Positions 9,346-18,385 are shown, counted from the first letter of the stretch. The stretch: DNA of 52,025 bases from Candidatus Barnesiella excrementigallinarum (GCA_019114445.1 DXFL01000004.1:1-52025), one strand, 5' to 3'. Made by a program: numbers and translations. The notes: a model not told the origin generated them from the sequence alone.

Positions 9346-11430
9346 TTAATCGCTCATTCGTTTCAGCAGATTATAGGCGGCCACCACTCCCAACTCGCCG
9401 GCTTTACTTAAATCGGCTGTTCCCGCAGCCATGTCGCCCTGCTTCAAATAGACCAACCCCCGATTGTAGTAAGCATCCCCGAAATCGGGCCGCAATCGTA
9501 TGGCTTCAGTATAATCGGCAATGGCTCCCCGATAATCTTGTTGCGAACAGCGTAAATTTCCCCGGTTGTAATATGCGTAAATAAACCGGGGAGCTGCCTC
9601 GATTACCTTTTCGTAATCGCGCAACACCATTTCATATTCCAGTTTCAGACTTTCGTTTCCGGGTGCGGGCAGCCCCAGCGACGAAAAATCGTTACCCCCT
9701 TTCTTGCGTCCACCTCCGAAATCGTTTACCTGCAAAGCTTCGGTCGACAACTGGTACTCGATTTGTTTGGCTCGCACGACCGCCCGGAGGAAATAGGCCA
9801 ATGTGAAATTGTTGCTCGTCATAATGGCCCGGTTCAAATCGTCGAGCGCACTGGAAAAATCCTGCACCAACATGAAATCGACCGCCCGGCCGAAATAGGC
9901 CAACGGATTAGACGGATTGATGTCGATTAACCGCGAGTAATCGTTTATGGACGCGAAATGATAATTCACTTGATCGGAGAGCAAAGCCGCCTCGGAGTTG
10001 GTCAGCAACAATTTCTTGCTGAACACATGGGTACCGTTCAACTCCTCTAATTCCTTTATATAATAGATATTTTGGCGAACGGCATCGGGACGCTCGTAAT
10101 AAGTAAGTACATACATGGGTTGTATGGATACTTGTACGTTTTGATCTTGCACCCGGCCTCTGATTTTGTTCTCATATTCGGGTTTGTATTCATTATGCGC
10201 GTCGGCCACCAATATTTGGTTGAATTTGTTGATATTCTTATCCGACTCGGAACGTTCATCGGCCGCCTGCCCCGATTGCCGGGTTGTCCCCGAAGCCACG
10301 GCGCTCTCGTCTATCTCTTCGTATTTCGTACTCTTTTGCAAATCGAGTGCCAACATGAAATCTTTCTCTCCGCCCTTCAAGTCACCCATTTTCCGTTTTG
10401 CCTCGGAACGGGCGAAAAATCCGGCGGCGAAATCGGGATACTGTTCCAACACCACATCGAAGTCGGCCACCGCCTTACTGTAACTGCCTATCATATCGTA
10501 CAGCAACGCCCGGTTATAAATGGCGAAATAGTTATCGGGTTCGGCTTTGATTACCTCGGTAAAGTCGGTAATCGCTTTATTGCGCTCGCCCACCTGCATA
10601 CGCAACAGACCACGGTTGTAGTGGGTCATCGTATTGCCGGGTTCGAGTTGCAGAATATAGTCATAGTCGTCCATAGCGCCCTGCAAATCGTCCTGATGAT
10701 ATTTGATACGTGCCCGGTTGAAATAATAAGAGACCTCTTTGGGATCGAGCCTCAACGCCTCGTTCATATCGGCCAAAGCCGAGTCGTAATCGGCATCGCG
10801 CAACACCTTGATGATTGCCCGCTGGGCGTATGCCCCCGACATATATTTATCTATCGAAATAGCCTTGTCGATATCGGCCACCGCCTTTAAGGTATCGCCC
10901 TTCTCCAAATAGAACTGGGCACGGCTCATATAACCGTTATAATAATTGGGATGCAAAGCAATCAATTTCTCGAAACTTTTTTCGGCCTCGTCGTATTTTT
11001 TCAACTGCACCTCGGCTATGGCTTTATTGTTCAAGAATGTCCGGTCTTCGGGAGCATAGCGCAATCCCGCCGTATAATCATCGATAGCCCCCTGATAGTC
11101 GCCCAAATTCTGCCGGGCGATACCCCGCACCTGATAGGCATTGACAATAAACGGGTTCCGCTCTATGCAAAGCGAGCAATCCTCCTCGGCCCCCTTGAAA
11201 TCGTCGAGGCTCAGTTTGGCAATACCCCGGTAAAAATAGGGTTCCGCCATATAGGGTTTCACCTTTATGACTTGATTGAAATATTGCATCGACAAAATAT
11301 AATCCTCGAAATAGAGCGCGTTTCGCCCGATATTCATCACCCTGTCGGTATTGATTTGCGCCACAGACAGGAAAGAGGAAAACGATAGCAATAATACACA
11401 GATGATATGTAATTTGAATATAAATTTCAT
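9346..11430 (-). CDS. Secreted TPR-repeat protein
   Basis: About 694 residues with a signal peptide (MKFIFKLHIICVLLLSFSSFLSVAQ). About ten tetratricopeptide repeats fill the first 360 residues, for example AEPYFYRGIAKLSLDDFKGA, VSYYFNRARIKYHQDDLQGA and YAIYNRALLYDMIGSYSKAVAD-like units. A less repetitive, charged segment (about 375-470) follows, then further TPRs to the end. The reading frame is open 16 codons further upstream, but the signal peptide begins at the ATG at 11430. TPR solenoids mediate protein contacts; the partner and role are not evident. The gene is divergent from the NADH dehydrogenase gene. Confidence 0.83.
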   Translation of the reverse strand: MKFIFKLHIICVLLLSFSSFLSVAQINTDRVMNIGRNALYFEDYILSMQYFNQVIKVKPYMAEPYFYRGIAKLSLDDFKGAEEDCSLCIERNPFIVNAYQVRGIARQNLGDYQGAIDDYTAGLRYAPEDRTFLNNKAIAEVQLKKYDEAEKSFEKLIALHPNYYNGYMSRAQFYLEKGDTLKAVADIDKAISIDKYMSGAYAQRAIIKVLRDADYDSALADMNEALRLDPKEVSYYFNRARIKYHQDDLQGAMDDYDYILQLEPGNTMTHYNRGLLRMQVGERNKAITDFTEVIKAEPDNYFAIYNRALLYDMIGSYSKAVADFDVVLEQYPDFAAGFFARSEAKRKMGDLKGGEKDFMLALDLQKSTKYEEIDESAVASGTTRQSGQAADERSESDKNINKFNQILVADAHNEYKPEYENKIRGRVQDQNVQVSIQPMYVLTYYERPDAVRQNIYYIKELEELNGTHVFSKKLLLTNSEAALLSDQVNYHFASINDYSRLIDINPSNPLAYFGRAVDFMLVQDFSSALDDLNRAIMTSNNFTLAYFLRAVVRAKQIEYQLSTEALQVNDFGGGRKKGGNDFSSLGLPAPGNESLKLEYEMVLRDYEKVIEAAPRFIYAYYNRGNLRCSQQDYRGAIADYTEAIRLRPDFGDAYYNRGLVYLKQGDMAAGTADLSKAGELGVVAAYNLLKRMSD

Positions 11431-11579
11431 GAATTGCGCAATTACGCAGACAAATGTAAGCAAATAAAAACAAAACATCGCAAGGCCACGATTTTTTTAT
11501 AAGTTTTTTCTTTTCGGGTCGCGACAATGAACATTTTTTACGCCCAAATGTCTTATATAAGAAAGAATAAACTTTTTAC

Positions 11580-11587
11580 TATCTTTG
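11580..11587 (+). promoter_or_regulatory. Promoter -7 box for the NADH dehydrogenase gene
   Basis: TATCTTTG on the plus strand lies 22 bp before the chosen ATG at 11609. It overlaps an earlier in-frame ATG at 11585, which therefore cannot be the start if this promoter is used. Confidence 0.6.
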
Positions 11588-11608
11588 CCGCTTCAAATTT
11601 ACACAGAC

Positions 11609-12883
11609 ATGACCGCAGAAAAAAATTTACAGCATCTTGTTATCGTGGGCGGAGGTTTTGCCGGATTCCTGCTGGCGAAACGTATCGACCACAAACAGTA
11701 CCGGGTAACCCTTGTGGATCGGAAAAACTTTCATGCTTTTCCACCGCTGTTTTACCAAATAGCCTCTTCGGGGCTCGAACCCGCAGCTATCTGTTTTCCG
11801 TTTCGAAAAGAGTTGCGCAAACTGCGCCATGTGCGGTTTCACATGGGCGAGGCCTTGTCGGTAGACCCCGGCCGCAAAATATTAACGACCAGCACCGGGA
11901 AGATAACCTACGACTATTTGGTCCTTGCCACTGGCACGACCAACAACTTCTTCAATATGCCCGAATTGCGGGAACGAGTATACACACTGAAATCCACCGC
12001 CGAAGCCATCAGGCTAAGGAACGAAATTCTATTCTGTTTAGAGCGAGCCTGTACCTGCGACGATCCCGAATCGCGCCGCACGCTGCTCTGCTTCACCGTA
12101 GTCGGAGGCGGCCCCACGGGAGTAGAGATAGCGGGTGCTTTGGGTGAAATGAAAAAGTACATTCTGGCTCGGGAATACCCCGAAATCAGTCCTTGCGATA
12201 TGCGCGTCGTTATCGTCGAAGGTTCAGACCGCTTGTTACAAAACATGAGCTCCGAGGCCTCGATTAAATCGCGGCAATACCTCGAACAACTCGAAGTCGA
12301 GGTAATCACGGGACGCACCATGCAGTCGTTCGACGGGGAACATCTAACTTTCGACAACGGCGAACAAATCAAATGCCACACCCTCATTTGGACGGCAGGT
12401 ATCACCGGAGAGCCGTTGCCGGGAATACCCGAAACTTCGATCGGGCGGGGGAAAAGAATCCTCACCGACGAGTACAACCGGGTTATCGGGTGCGAGCACA
12501 TCTTTGCGATCGGCGATATTGCCCTGCTCACCGAAAGTAATTATCCCAAAGGGCACCCGCAAGTAGCACAGGTAGCCATACAACAAAGCGAATTACTGGC
12601 CAAAAACCTGAACAGGAACAGTTTCGACACGCCTTTCCGTTATAAGGACAAAGGCAATATGGCAACCATAGGGCGTAACCGTGCAGTTGCCGACCTGCCC
12701 TATATAAAATTATACGGCCGCCCGGCATGGTTTACTTGGATGGGAGTACACTTGATCTCCATTTTGGGCATGAAAAACAAAATCATCACCCTGCTGAACT
12801 GGTGTTGGTATTACTTTACCTATAACGCTACATTGCGGTTGCTCATACGTCCCACCCGTTTCCCGAAACGGAACGAGGAATAA
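11609..12883 (+). CDS. NAD(P)/FAD-dependent oxidoreductase, type II NADH dehydrogenase-like
   Basis: About 424 residues. The N-terminal FAD-binding Rossmann motif is LVIVGGGFAGFLLAKRI. A second, NADH-binding Rossmann motif is FTVVGGGPTGVEIAGALGEM, followed by the acidic strand VVIVEG. A late FAD-contact motif is HIFAIGDIALL. The last 60 residues include a hydrophobic and aromatic segment (IITLLNWCWYYFTYNATLRLL) typical of membrane association in NDH-2 enzymes. The likely role is non-proton-pumping transfer of electrons from NADH to quinone at the inner face of the membrane. The start at 11609 follows the promoter box at 11580-11587. Confidence 0.88.
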   Translation: MTAEKNLQHLVIVGGGFAGFLLAKRIDHKQYRVTLVDRKNFHAFPPLFYQIASSGLEPAAICFPFRKELRKLRHVRFHMGEALSVDPGRKILTTSTGKITYDYLVLATGTTNNFFNMPELRERVYTLKSTAEAIRLRNEILFCLERACTCDDPESRRTLLCFTVVGGGPTGVEIAGALGEMKKYILAREYPEISPCDMRVVIVEGSDRLLQNMSSEASIKSRQYLEQLEVEVITGRTMQSFDGEHLTFDNGEQIKCHTLIWTAGITGEPLPGIPETSIGRGKRILTDEYNRVIGCEHIFAIGDIALLTESNYPKGHPQVAQVAIQQSELLAKNLNRNSFDTPFRYKDKGNMATIGRNRAVADLPYIKLYGRPAWFTWMGVHLISILGMKNKIITLLNWCWYYFTYNATLRLLIRPTRFPKRNEE

Positions 12884-12948
12884 ATGTTGCACCCGACAAA
12901 CATATCCTAAAAACAAAGGGCGGACAACCTTTTCCAAAACTTAGTTGT

Positions 12949-12956
12949 TAACTTTG
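12949..12956 (+). promoter_or_regulatory. Promoter -7 box for the META-domain lipoprotein gene
   Basis: Plus-strand TAACTTTG lies 25 bp upstream of the ATG at 12981 and matches TAnnTTTG. Confidence 0.5.
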
Positions 12957-12980
12957 TAACGAATTAAATCTTAACGAACA

Positions 12981-13808
12981 ATGAGAAAAAGTTTTTTAAC
13001 GGCACTGGGGCTTTTAATCCTGCTATCGATTGCCTCATGCAAAACATCGAAAAAAATAACCAATCCCCAACGGGAAGAGACGACGGCACAAACCACTGTC
13101 CCCCAAAACTTAACCATCTCCCGCGAGGAGCTGGAAGGAACTTGGATTGTCAAAACGGCCGAAAAGAAAGCCGTTGTGGGTGAATCGCCCGTAGAAATCA
13201 CCTTCGACCTGACCAACGGACGCATTTATGGGAACGACGGGTGCAATGTGGTAAACGGTACCGTCATACTCGAAGGCGACAACCAGTTGCGTTTCGAGTC
13301 GCTCATCTCCACGATGAAAGCCTGCCGACCCGAAGTAACCGATCGTATCGTACTCAACGCGCTGAACAACACCCGTTCGTACAAACGTTCCGACACCCAA
13401 GAACTGGGCATGAAATTCTGCGACCAAAAAGGCAAAACCGTAATGACCCTCGAAAAGCGAATGGTCGATTGGTTGAACGGTTCTTGGAAAGTAACCGCCA
13501 TCAATGGCAAGACCATCAACAACGAAAATCCCACAATGGTTATAGACATACCCGAAGCCAAATTATCGGGATTTGCCGGGTGTAACCGTATGTTCGGCAA
13601 CATCGTACTCGACGGAACTCCCTATGGAATAGCTTTCACCCAAATAGGTGCTACCCGTATGGCCTGCCCCGACATGACTACCGAACAAACATTCCTCTCG
13701 GCTCTCGAAAAAGTCACAGGGTTTTACATCGTAAACAACTCGCACGCAGCTCTATACCAACAGCCCCAACAACCTATCATTCTTTTAGAAAAAGTCCAAC
13801 AAAAGTAA
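12981..13808 (+). CDS. META-domain (HslJ-like) lipoprotein
   Basis: A 275-residue protein with a lipoprotein signal peptide (MRKSFLTALGLLILLSIASC, lipobox ending in Cys20). It carries two META/HslJ-like domains. The first (about 45-160) has GTWIVKTAEKKAV, GRIYGNDGCNVVNG and STMKACRP. The second (about 165-270) has GSWKVTAINGKTI, KLSGFAGCNRMFGN and GATRMACPDM. The repeated G-x-x-GCN plus MAC/KAC pattern is diagnostic. Homologues are envelope proteins implicated in stress or novobiocin tolerance, but the biochemical role is unknown. It is a single-gene unit with its own -7 box and a downstream terminator. Confidence 0.87.
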   Translation: MRKSFLTALGLLILLSIASCKTSKKITNPQREETTAQTTVPQNLTISREELEGTWIVKTAEKKAVVGESPVEITFDLTNGRIYGNDGCNVVNGTVILEGDNQLRFESLISTMKACRPEVTDRIVLNALNNTRSYKRSDTQELGMKFCDQKGKTVMTLEKRMVDWLNGSWKVTAINGKTINNENPTMVIDIPEAKLSGFAGCNRMFGNIVLDGTPYGIAFTQIGATRMACPDMTTEQTFLSALEKVTGFYIVNNSHAALYQQPQQPIILLEKVQQK

Positions 13809-13855
13809 TCGTTTTATCAAATAGATTACAGAAAGATTACATTCCTCAATTATAC

Positions 13856-13895
13856 AGAAAATAAATTCTCTTTTCGAGAGTTTATTTTCTTTTTT
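13856..13895 (+). terminator. Terminator after the META lipoprotein gene
   Basis: A 15-bp near-perfect hairpin (13856-13870 and 13876-13890) with loop TTTTC is followed by five further T residues. The promoter of the next gene begins within 10 bp. Confidence 0.8.
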
Positions 13896-13899
13896 ATAT

Positions 13900-13907
13900 T
13901 ACCTTTG
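13900..13907 (+). promoter_or_regulatory. Promoter -7 box for the 13949 gene
   Basis: Plus-strand TACCTTTG matches TAnnTTTG and lies 41 bp before the ATG, immediately after the preceding terminator. Confidence 0.55.
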
Positions 13908-13948
13908 TAACAAGTTAATCGTAAATTTAAACTAAAAAACGAACGCTT

Positions 13949-15472
13949 ATGAAAAATTTTTCTACACTTTATCAAGCCGCTCTGTTGTTAGCAGCAGTTT
14001 CGGCAGGGACATTTACCTCGATGGCCGAATATTCGGGTGTCGGCACTTTCAATAAAATAGGTTCGGTAGACGAACTCACTTCGGGAACCTATGTAATTAT
14101 AGCCAACAACAAGGCTATGAGCGCCGAATTGGGAGAAAATAAAAAATTCACACCGGTAGACATCACGTTGAACAGCGAAACTTCGATCGTCAATCCGGCA
14201 GCTAACCTCACATTCGACTTCACCGTAGCCGGCGATGGCGTCATCACCATCAAGAATGGAGAAAACATCGTAGGACATGCCAGCAAAACAAACTTCTCCT
14301 TCAATAATACGCCCAATACCGATGCAACCAAAGACCAATGGAAAGCCGAATATAACGAAGGTTTCATTTTGACAAACGTAAATTCGGGCCGCTGCATTTT
14401 ATTGAACAACACCCCCAACACAAGCACCGGCGGCACAAATAACGCATTCGGTCCCTATGCAGCAAGCAACGTAGGTGCAAACGGATACTATACTCCCAAC
14501 TTGTTCAAACTGTCGGAGAGCGGCCTTGCTTCGCCCGAACTGGCATTCGTAAACGGAGGCAGCAGAACCGAAATTTTCAGAGCCGGGTTCACCTTCGACA
14601 GCAAAGCTACCTCGAAATCGACAAGCCCCATTATTTACAGCAGCTCGAATACCGATGTTGCTACCATCGACAACAACGGTACCGTAACCTTGAAAGGTGC
14701 CGGTGAAACCGTAATCAAAGCCGAAGTTGCCGCTACCGACACTTACGACGGAGCCGCAGTATCTTATACACTGAATGTTTTGAACAACTCGGTATATATG
14801 CCCTACTCCATCGACTTTAAGAGCGGTTTGGGCGATTGGCTCAACTACTCGGTAAACGGTAAAACCGAATGGTACTCCGACTCAAAATATGGTGCTGTTG
14901 CCAACGGTCATAACAAAGGTGAAAGCGAAACTTGGTTAATATCGCCGGTTATCGAAGCCGAAAGCATGGAAATGACCTTCTCGTCATGGACAAAATATAC
15001 AGGTACCGCAGGAACCGGTTTGTTCCTGCTTATCTCTTCCGATTTCAACCCCTTCACGATGGACGATCCCAACAGTGCCACTTGGACCGACATTACTTCG
15101 GAAGCTACTTGGTCGGCCGAAGGTTCTGGGGAATGGGTAGAATCGGGAACGATCAAAAGAACCAGTTTGGAAGCACCTATTCGCGTAGCCTTCAAATATA
15201 CCTGCGGTGAATCGGCTGCCCAATGGGAAATTACCGATTTTGCCGTAACCGGTGAAAATTCGGGCGTAATCGACGAAGTTGCCTCCACCGGTATGAAAAT
15301 CGTCAACGGTAAAGGCGAAATCGTAGTTATCTCGGACAAAGCTGCCGAAATCGCAGTTTACAACATGACTGGTATGGTAGTACTCAAAGCCCAAATTGCC
15401 GAAGGTAACAACACCATCAGCTTGCCGGCCGGTATCTACATCGTAAACGGTATGAAGACTATCGTATTCTAA
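13949..15472 (+). CDS. Secreted protein with Big2-like and choice-of-anchor-J-like domains and a T9SS-like tail
   Basis: A 507-residue exported protein with signal peptide MKNFSTLYQAALLLAAVSAGTFTSMA. Residues about 30-200 resemble beta-rich modules seen in Bacteroidales surface proteins. About 210-285 is a Big2-like domain (YSSSNTDVATIDNNGTVTLK, GETVIKAEVAA). About 290-440 resembles a choice-of-anchor J/cleaved-adhesin jelly roll (YSIDFKSGLGDW, ETWLISPVIE). The last 65 residues (GEIVVISDKAAEIAVYNMTG ... LPAGIYIVNG) resemble a type A type IX-secretion sorting domain. It is probably a surface or matrix protein; no catalytic motif was seen. It is monocistronic, with its own promoter and a strong terminator. 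Confidence 0.75.
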   Translation: MKNFSTLYQAALLLAAVSAGTFTSMAEYSGVGTFNKIGSVDELTSGTYVIIANNKAMSAELGENKKFTPVDITLNSETSIVNPAANLTFDFTVAGDGVITIKNGENIVGHASKTNFSFNNTPNTDATKDQWKAEYNEGFILTNVNSGRCILLNNTPNTSTGGTNNAFGPYAASNVGANGYYTPNLFKLSESGLASPELAFVNGGSRTEIFRAGFTFDSKATSKSTSPIIYSSSNTDVATIDNNGTVTLKGAGETVIKAEVAATDTYDGAAVSYTLNVLNNSVYMPYSIDFKSGLGDWLNYSVNGKTEWYSDSKYGAVANGHNKGESETWLISPVIEAESMEMTFSSWTKYTGTAGTGLFLLISSDFNPFTMDDPNSATWTDITSEATWSAEGSGEWVESGTIKRTSLEAPIRVAFKYTCGESAAQWEITDFAVTGENSGVIDEVASTGMKIVNGKGEIVVISDKAAEIAVYNMTGMVVLKAQIAEGNNTISLPAGIYIVNGMKTIVF

Positions 15473-15503
15473 TATACGAATCCCTACTCATAACCATAAA
15501 AAG

Positions 15504-15531
15504 GAGCGCCCAATGGGTGCTCTTTTTTTTT
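15504..15531 (+). terminator. Terminator after the 13949 gene
   Basis: Hairpin GAGCGCCC / GGGTGCTC (15504-15511, 15515-15522) with a 3-nt loop, then nine T residues. Confidence 0.9.
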
Positions 15532-15623
15532 GCACAAAACCTATAAAAACAGGACTAAAACTATTTAAATAGACCTACAAAACGAATTATTTATTTTTTC
15601 AAAAAAAAAGAAATAACAGCTCC

Positions 15624-15653
15624 CTTGTTATTCAAATCTATTATTTACTTTTG
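15624..15653 (+). promoter_or_regulatory. Promoter of the structured RNA at 15658
   Basis: CTTG (15624-15627), 18-bp spacer, then a perfect -7 TACTTTTG (15646-15653). The predicted start coincides with the first arm of the RNA's outer stem. Confidence 0.6.
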
Positions 15654-15657
15654 AATT

Positions 15658-15800
15658 GTCTTACTTGCTTACATTGGATAAAAAGCGGTTGTTACAAAAT
15701 AAGGAGAAGGAGTTTAAGCCTTCGCCTAATAATATTGTAACAACATTCGATGAAAGCAAGTAAGACATCTTTTATAGAATGCATTAGGCGAAGGTTTTTT
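15658..15800 (+). ncRNA. Structured RNA or leader with nested stems and a pseudoknot-capable terminator
   Basis: No ORF. Three sets of perfect complementarity are seen: an outer 13-bp stem (15658-15670 with 15754-15766), an inner 10-bp stem (15688-15697 with 15735-15744), and a 12-nt apical-loop segment (15719-15730) complementary to 15783-15794, which is followed directly by six T residues. The third pairing would be an intrinsic terminator and is either a pseudoknot with, or an alternative to, the nested stems. A 5-bp local hairpin (15706-15710 with 15719-15723) competes for the same segment. It could be a stand-alone small RNA or an attenuator for the HTH-like gene starting 36 bp later. 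No match to a named riboswitch was recognised. Confidence 0.6.
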
Positions 15801-15835
15801 CTTATATACAATACATCTAAAAAGCAAAATGGTTT

Positions 15836-16198
15836 ATGTTGCCTCCAAAAGTCAAACAATTTGTATTCAAAGTATTGATTTCGATTTTTGTCCGCGATTA
15901 TAAAACCGTGTTAAGACAATATCGGCAAGCGGCCTCGACCCAACGTCAAATGCAACGATATTTAAAAGAAATCACCTCTCAGGATATATATGAGCGCGAA
16001 CTCATCTGCATATCGGAACGAATGAGCGATTTACAACAAATCATATTCCAATTACGGGAAAGAGGGCTGAGCGATGAGGCTATATCGCATAAACTAAATG
16101 TACCCCTGCACAAAATTCAAAAACGGCTCGATTTAATCGAAAAAGATATTCTATTCATCTCACAACATACATCGCCGAACACCGGACAATTGGAATAA
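15836..16198 (+). CDS. Small HTH-like protein of unknown function
   Basis: A 120-residue basic protein. A helical N-terminal half (KVKQFVFKVLISIFVRDYKT, QRQMQRYLKEITSQDIYEREL) precedes a region resembling a sigma-region-4-type helix-turn-helix: LRERGLSDEAISHKLNVPLHKIQKRLDLIEK (about residues 72-103). I do not recognise the family. The gene follows a structured RNA carrying a possible terminator, so transcription may be attenuated. An out-of-frame ATG lies 7 nt upstream of the chosen ATG and no strong ribosome-binding site is visible. It is separated from the convergent peptidase gene by an exceptionally long terminator hairpin. It may be a small DNA-binding regulator. Confidence 0.6.
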   Translation: MLPPKVKQFVFKVLISIFVRDYKTVLRQYRQAASTQRQMQRYLKEITSQDIYERELICISERMSDLQQIIFQLRERGLSDEAISHKLNVPLHKIQKRLDLIEKDILFISQHTSPNTGQLE

Positions 16199-16250
16199 GT
16201 TCCAAGTAAAGCCGAACAAAACAAAGGGGCAAAACCAATGATATTCATAT

Positions 16251-16292
16251 AAGAAAAGGACGAACCGAAACAAATCGGTTCGTCCTTTTCTT
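16251..16292. terminator. Bidirectional terminator, 18-bp perfect hairpin
   Basis: A perfect 18-bp inverted repeat (16251-16268 and 16275-16292) with a 6-nt loop has A-rich and T-rich outer arms. It lies between the convergent HTH-like gene and the M13 peptidase gene and should work in both directions. Confidence 0.9.
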
Positions 16293-16314
16293 ATGTATAA
16301 AATCAGTTGCTCGA

Positions 16315-18345
16315 TTACCAAATAGTCACCCGATCTGCGGGAGCCATATACATGGGATCCCCCTCTTTGATGTCGAAAGCTTTGAAGAAGCTATCGATAT
16401 TACGCAAAGCTGCGTTCACACGCCAACGTCCCAACGAGTGAGGATCGATTTTGGTCAACCGCAAGATTTCGGCATCGCGAATATTGCCGGCCCACAAATT
16501 GGCGTATGCCAAATAGAAACGTTGGTCGGCCGTAAAGCCATCGATGGCAGCAGGCTCCTGACCATTGAGCGAATTGCGGAATGCGGTATAAGCCACACGC
16601 AAACCTCCGTGATCGGCAATATTCTCGCCCAATGTAAAGTGTCCGTTGGCATGAACCGTATCGAGAACAATAATGTTGTCGTACTGAGAAGCCAAAATCT
16701 CGGCACGCCGGTTGAATTGCTCGGCATCGGCAGGCAACCACCAATCGTTCAAGTTTCCATCTTTATCGAACTGACGTCCTTGATCGTCGAATCCGTGTGT
16801 CATCTCATGGCCGATAACCACCCCAATGGCACCGTAGTTTACGGCATCGTCGGCATCGAAATTGAAGAAAGGCGGTTGCAGAATACCGGCCGGGAAACAA
16901 ATTTCGTTCGAACTGGGATTGTAATAGGCATTCACCGTTTGCGGGCTCATGTACCATTTGGTCTTATCCACCGGTTTGCCTTCGTCTTTCAACGAGTAGA
17001 GCGATTGGAACTCGGCAGCCCGGCGCACGTTGGCGTAATAGCTCTCCTTCGGGTCTACCGTCAAGTCGGTATAGTCGCGCCATTTATCGGGATAACCAAT
17101 CTTCACATAGAACGTATTCAATTTTTCATGAGCCTTAACCTTAGTCTCGTCGCTCATCCATTCGAGGCTGTCGATATGCTCGCCCAACGCCTTTTGAAGG
17201 TTGGCAACCAACTGTACCATACGGTCTTTGGCTTCGGGCGGGAAATATTTGGCCACATACATTTCGCCCACAGCTTCAGAAAGCAGGCTATTGGGGACAT
17301 TGAGGGCGCGTTTCCAGCGAGGCTCGATTTGCTCTTTTCCCGAAAGGGTCTTGGAGTAAAAATCGAAGTGGGCATTGACAAAGTCGTCGCTCAAATAAGG
17401 AGCGGCACCGTCGATGCAGTTAAAGGCGAGATAATCGCGAATCTCCTGCTCGCTCAGGCTTTTCAGCAAATTGTCTACCGCTTTCAAGGTACGAGGCTGC
17501 CCGATGTTGATTTTTTGCAAACTGTCGAGCCCTACGGTATTGAAATAGAGTTCCCAATCGAGCCCGTCGTACTGTTTCTTCAAATCGGCTACGGTCATCA
17601 CGTTGTAACCGGCTTGGGGATCGCGCAACTCTTCGCGGGTGAAAGCGGCTTTGGCAATCTCCGTCTCTACCTTCAACACGGTGGCGGCAGCCTGTGCAGC
17701 AGCCTCGCGGCTATACCCCGAAAGGGTAAAGAGGGTTTGAATATAGTTGAGGTAACTTTCGCGAATCGTGCGGTTGTGTTCGCTATCCTCCACATAATAG
17801 TCGCGATCGCCCATATTCATACCGGCTTGATACCACCCGGCAATGTTCATCGAGCTGTTTTTGGCATCGGCATCGACATAGATGGTAAAGAATGGTGCCG
17901 ACATCGTGCGGTGCATCTCGCCTATCATGGCACTGACAGCCTCTTTTCCCGAAAGGGATTGTATCCGTTTCAACTCATCGGCAATGGGAGCCGCACCCTC
18001 TTGGTTCAAGCGCACGCTATCCAATCCCATGTTGTACAAATCGCCTATCTTCTGAGCCACACTGCCCGGTTCGGCTTTTTGTTTGCCCAACTCCTCAAAG
18101 AGCAAACGAATCTGCTCCTTGTTGTTTTCCCGCAACTGGTCGAAAGAACCATACCGGGCATACTCGGGTTTCAGCGGATTTTTCTTCATCCAGCCGCCAC
18201 ACGCATACTCATAAAAATCATCGCCGCAAGCTACCGTCGTATCGAGGTTGGTGAGGTCGATACCGGGAGTCTTTACCGTCGATTTGCTGGTGCAGCCCGT
18301 AGCTAACAAAGCTGCTGCAAATGATAGAATCATTACTCTTTTCAT
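16315..18345 (-). CDS. M13-family zinc metallopeptidase (neprilysin/PepO-like), lipoprotein
   Basis: 676 residues with a lipoprotein signal (MKRVMILSFAAALLATGC, Cys18). It has the M13 N-terminal domain (DDFYEYACGGWMKKNPLK near residue 42) and C-terminal catalytic domain. Zinc ligands are His513 and His517 in VIGHEMTHGFDDQG with Glu514 as the base, and Glu574 in GENIADHGG. Substrate-binding NAYYNPSSNEICFPAGILQPPFF precedes them. These enzymes cleave oligopeptides, here in the periplasm or at the outer membrane. The family's usual C-terminal CxxW is replaced by VTIW, so that disulfide partner is absent. Convergent with the HTH-like gene and 40 bp from the next gene downstream of ABC-F. Confidence 0.95.
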   Translation of the reverse strand: MKRVMILSFAAALLATGCTSKSTVKTPGIDLTNLDTTVACGDDFYEYACGGWMKKNPLKPEYARYGSFDQLRENNKEQIRLLFEELGKQKAEPGSVAQKIGDLYNMGLDSVRLNQEGAAPIADELKRIQSLSGKEAVSAMIGEMHRTMSAPFFTIYVDADAKNSSMNIAGWYQAGMNMGDRDYYVEDSEHNRTIRESYLNYIQTLFTLSGYSREAAAQAAATVLKVETEIAKAAFTREELRDPQAGYNVMTVADLKKQYDGLDWELYFNTVGLDSLQKINIGQPRTLKAVDNLLKSLSEQEIRDYLAFNCIDGAAPYLSDDFVNAHFDFYSKTLSGKEQIEPRWKRALNVPNSLLSEAVGEMYVAKYFPPEAKDRMVQLVANLQKALGEHIDSLEWMSDETKVKAHEKLNTFYVKIGYPDKWRDYTDLTVDPKESYYANVRRAAEFQSLYSLKDEGKPVDKTKWYMSPQTVNAYYNPSSNEICFPAGILQPPFFNFDADDAVNYGAIGVVIGHEMTHGFDDQGRQFDKDGNLNDWWLPADAEQFNRRAEILASQYDNIIVLDTVHANGHFTLGENIADHGGLRVAYTAFRNSLNGQEPAAIDGFTADQRFYLAYANLWAGNIRDAEILRLTKIDPHSLGRWRVNAALRNIDSFFKAFDIKEGDPMYMAPADRVTIW

Positions 18346-18385
18346 TTTAATTCGATTTTTACATTTATATGTTTCTCTTTCTTTT

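Noticed and set aside
16438..18306. Long open frame of 622 codons on the plus strand
   Set aside because: It lies antisense to the M13 peptidase, whose zinc motifs and signal peptide are clear. The plus-strand product has no recognisable family and is a shadow of biased codon use.
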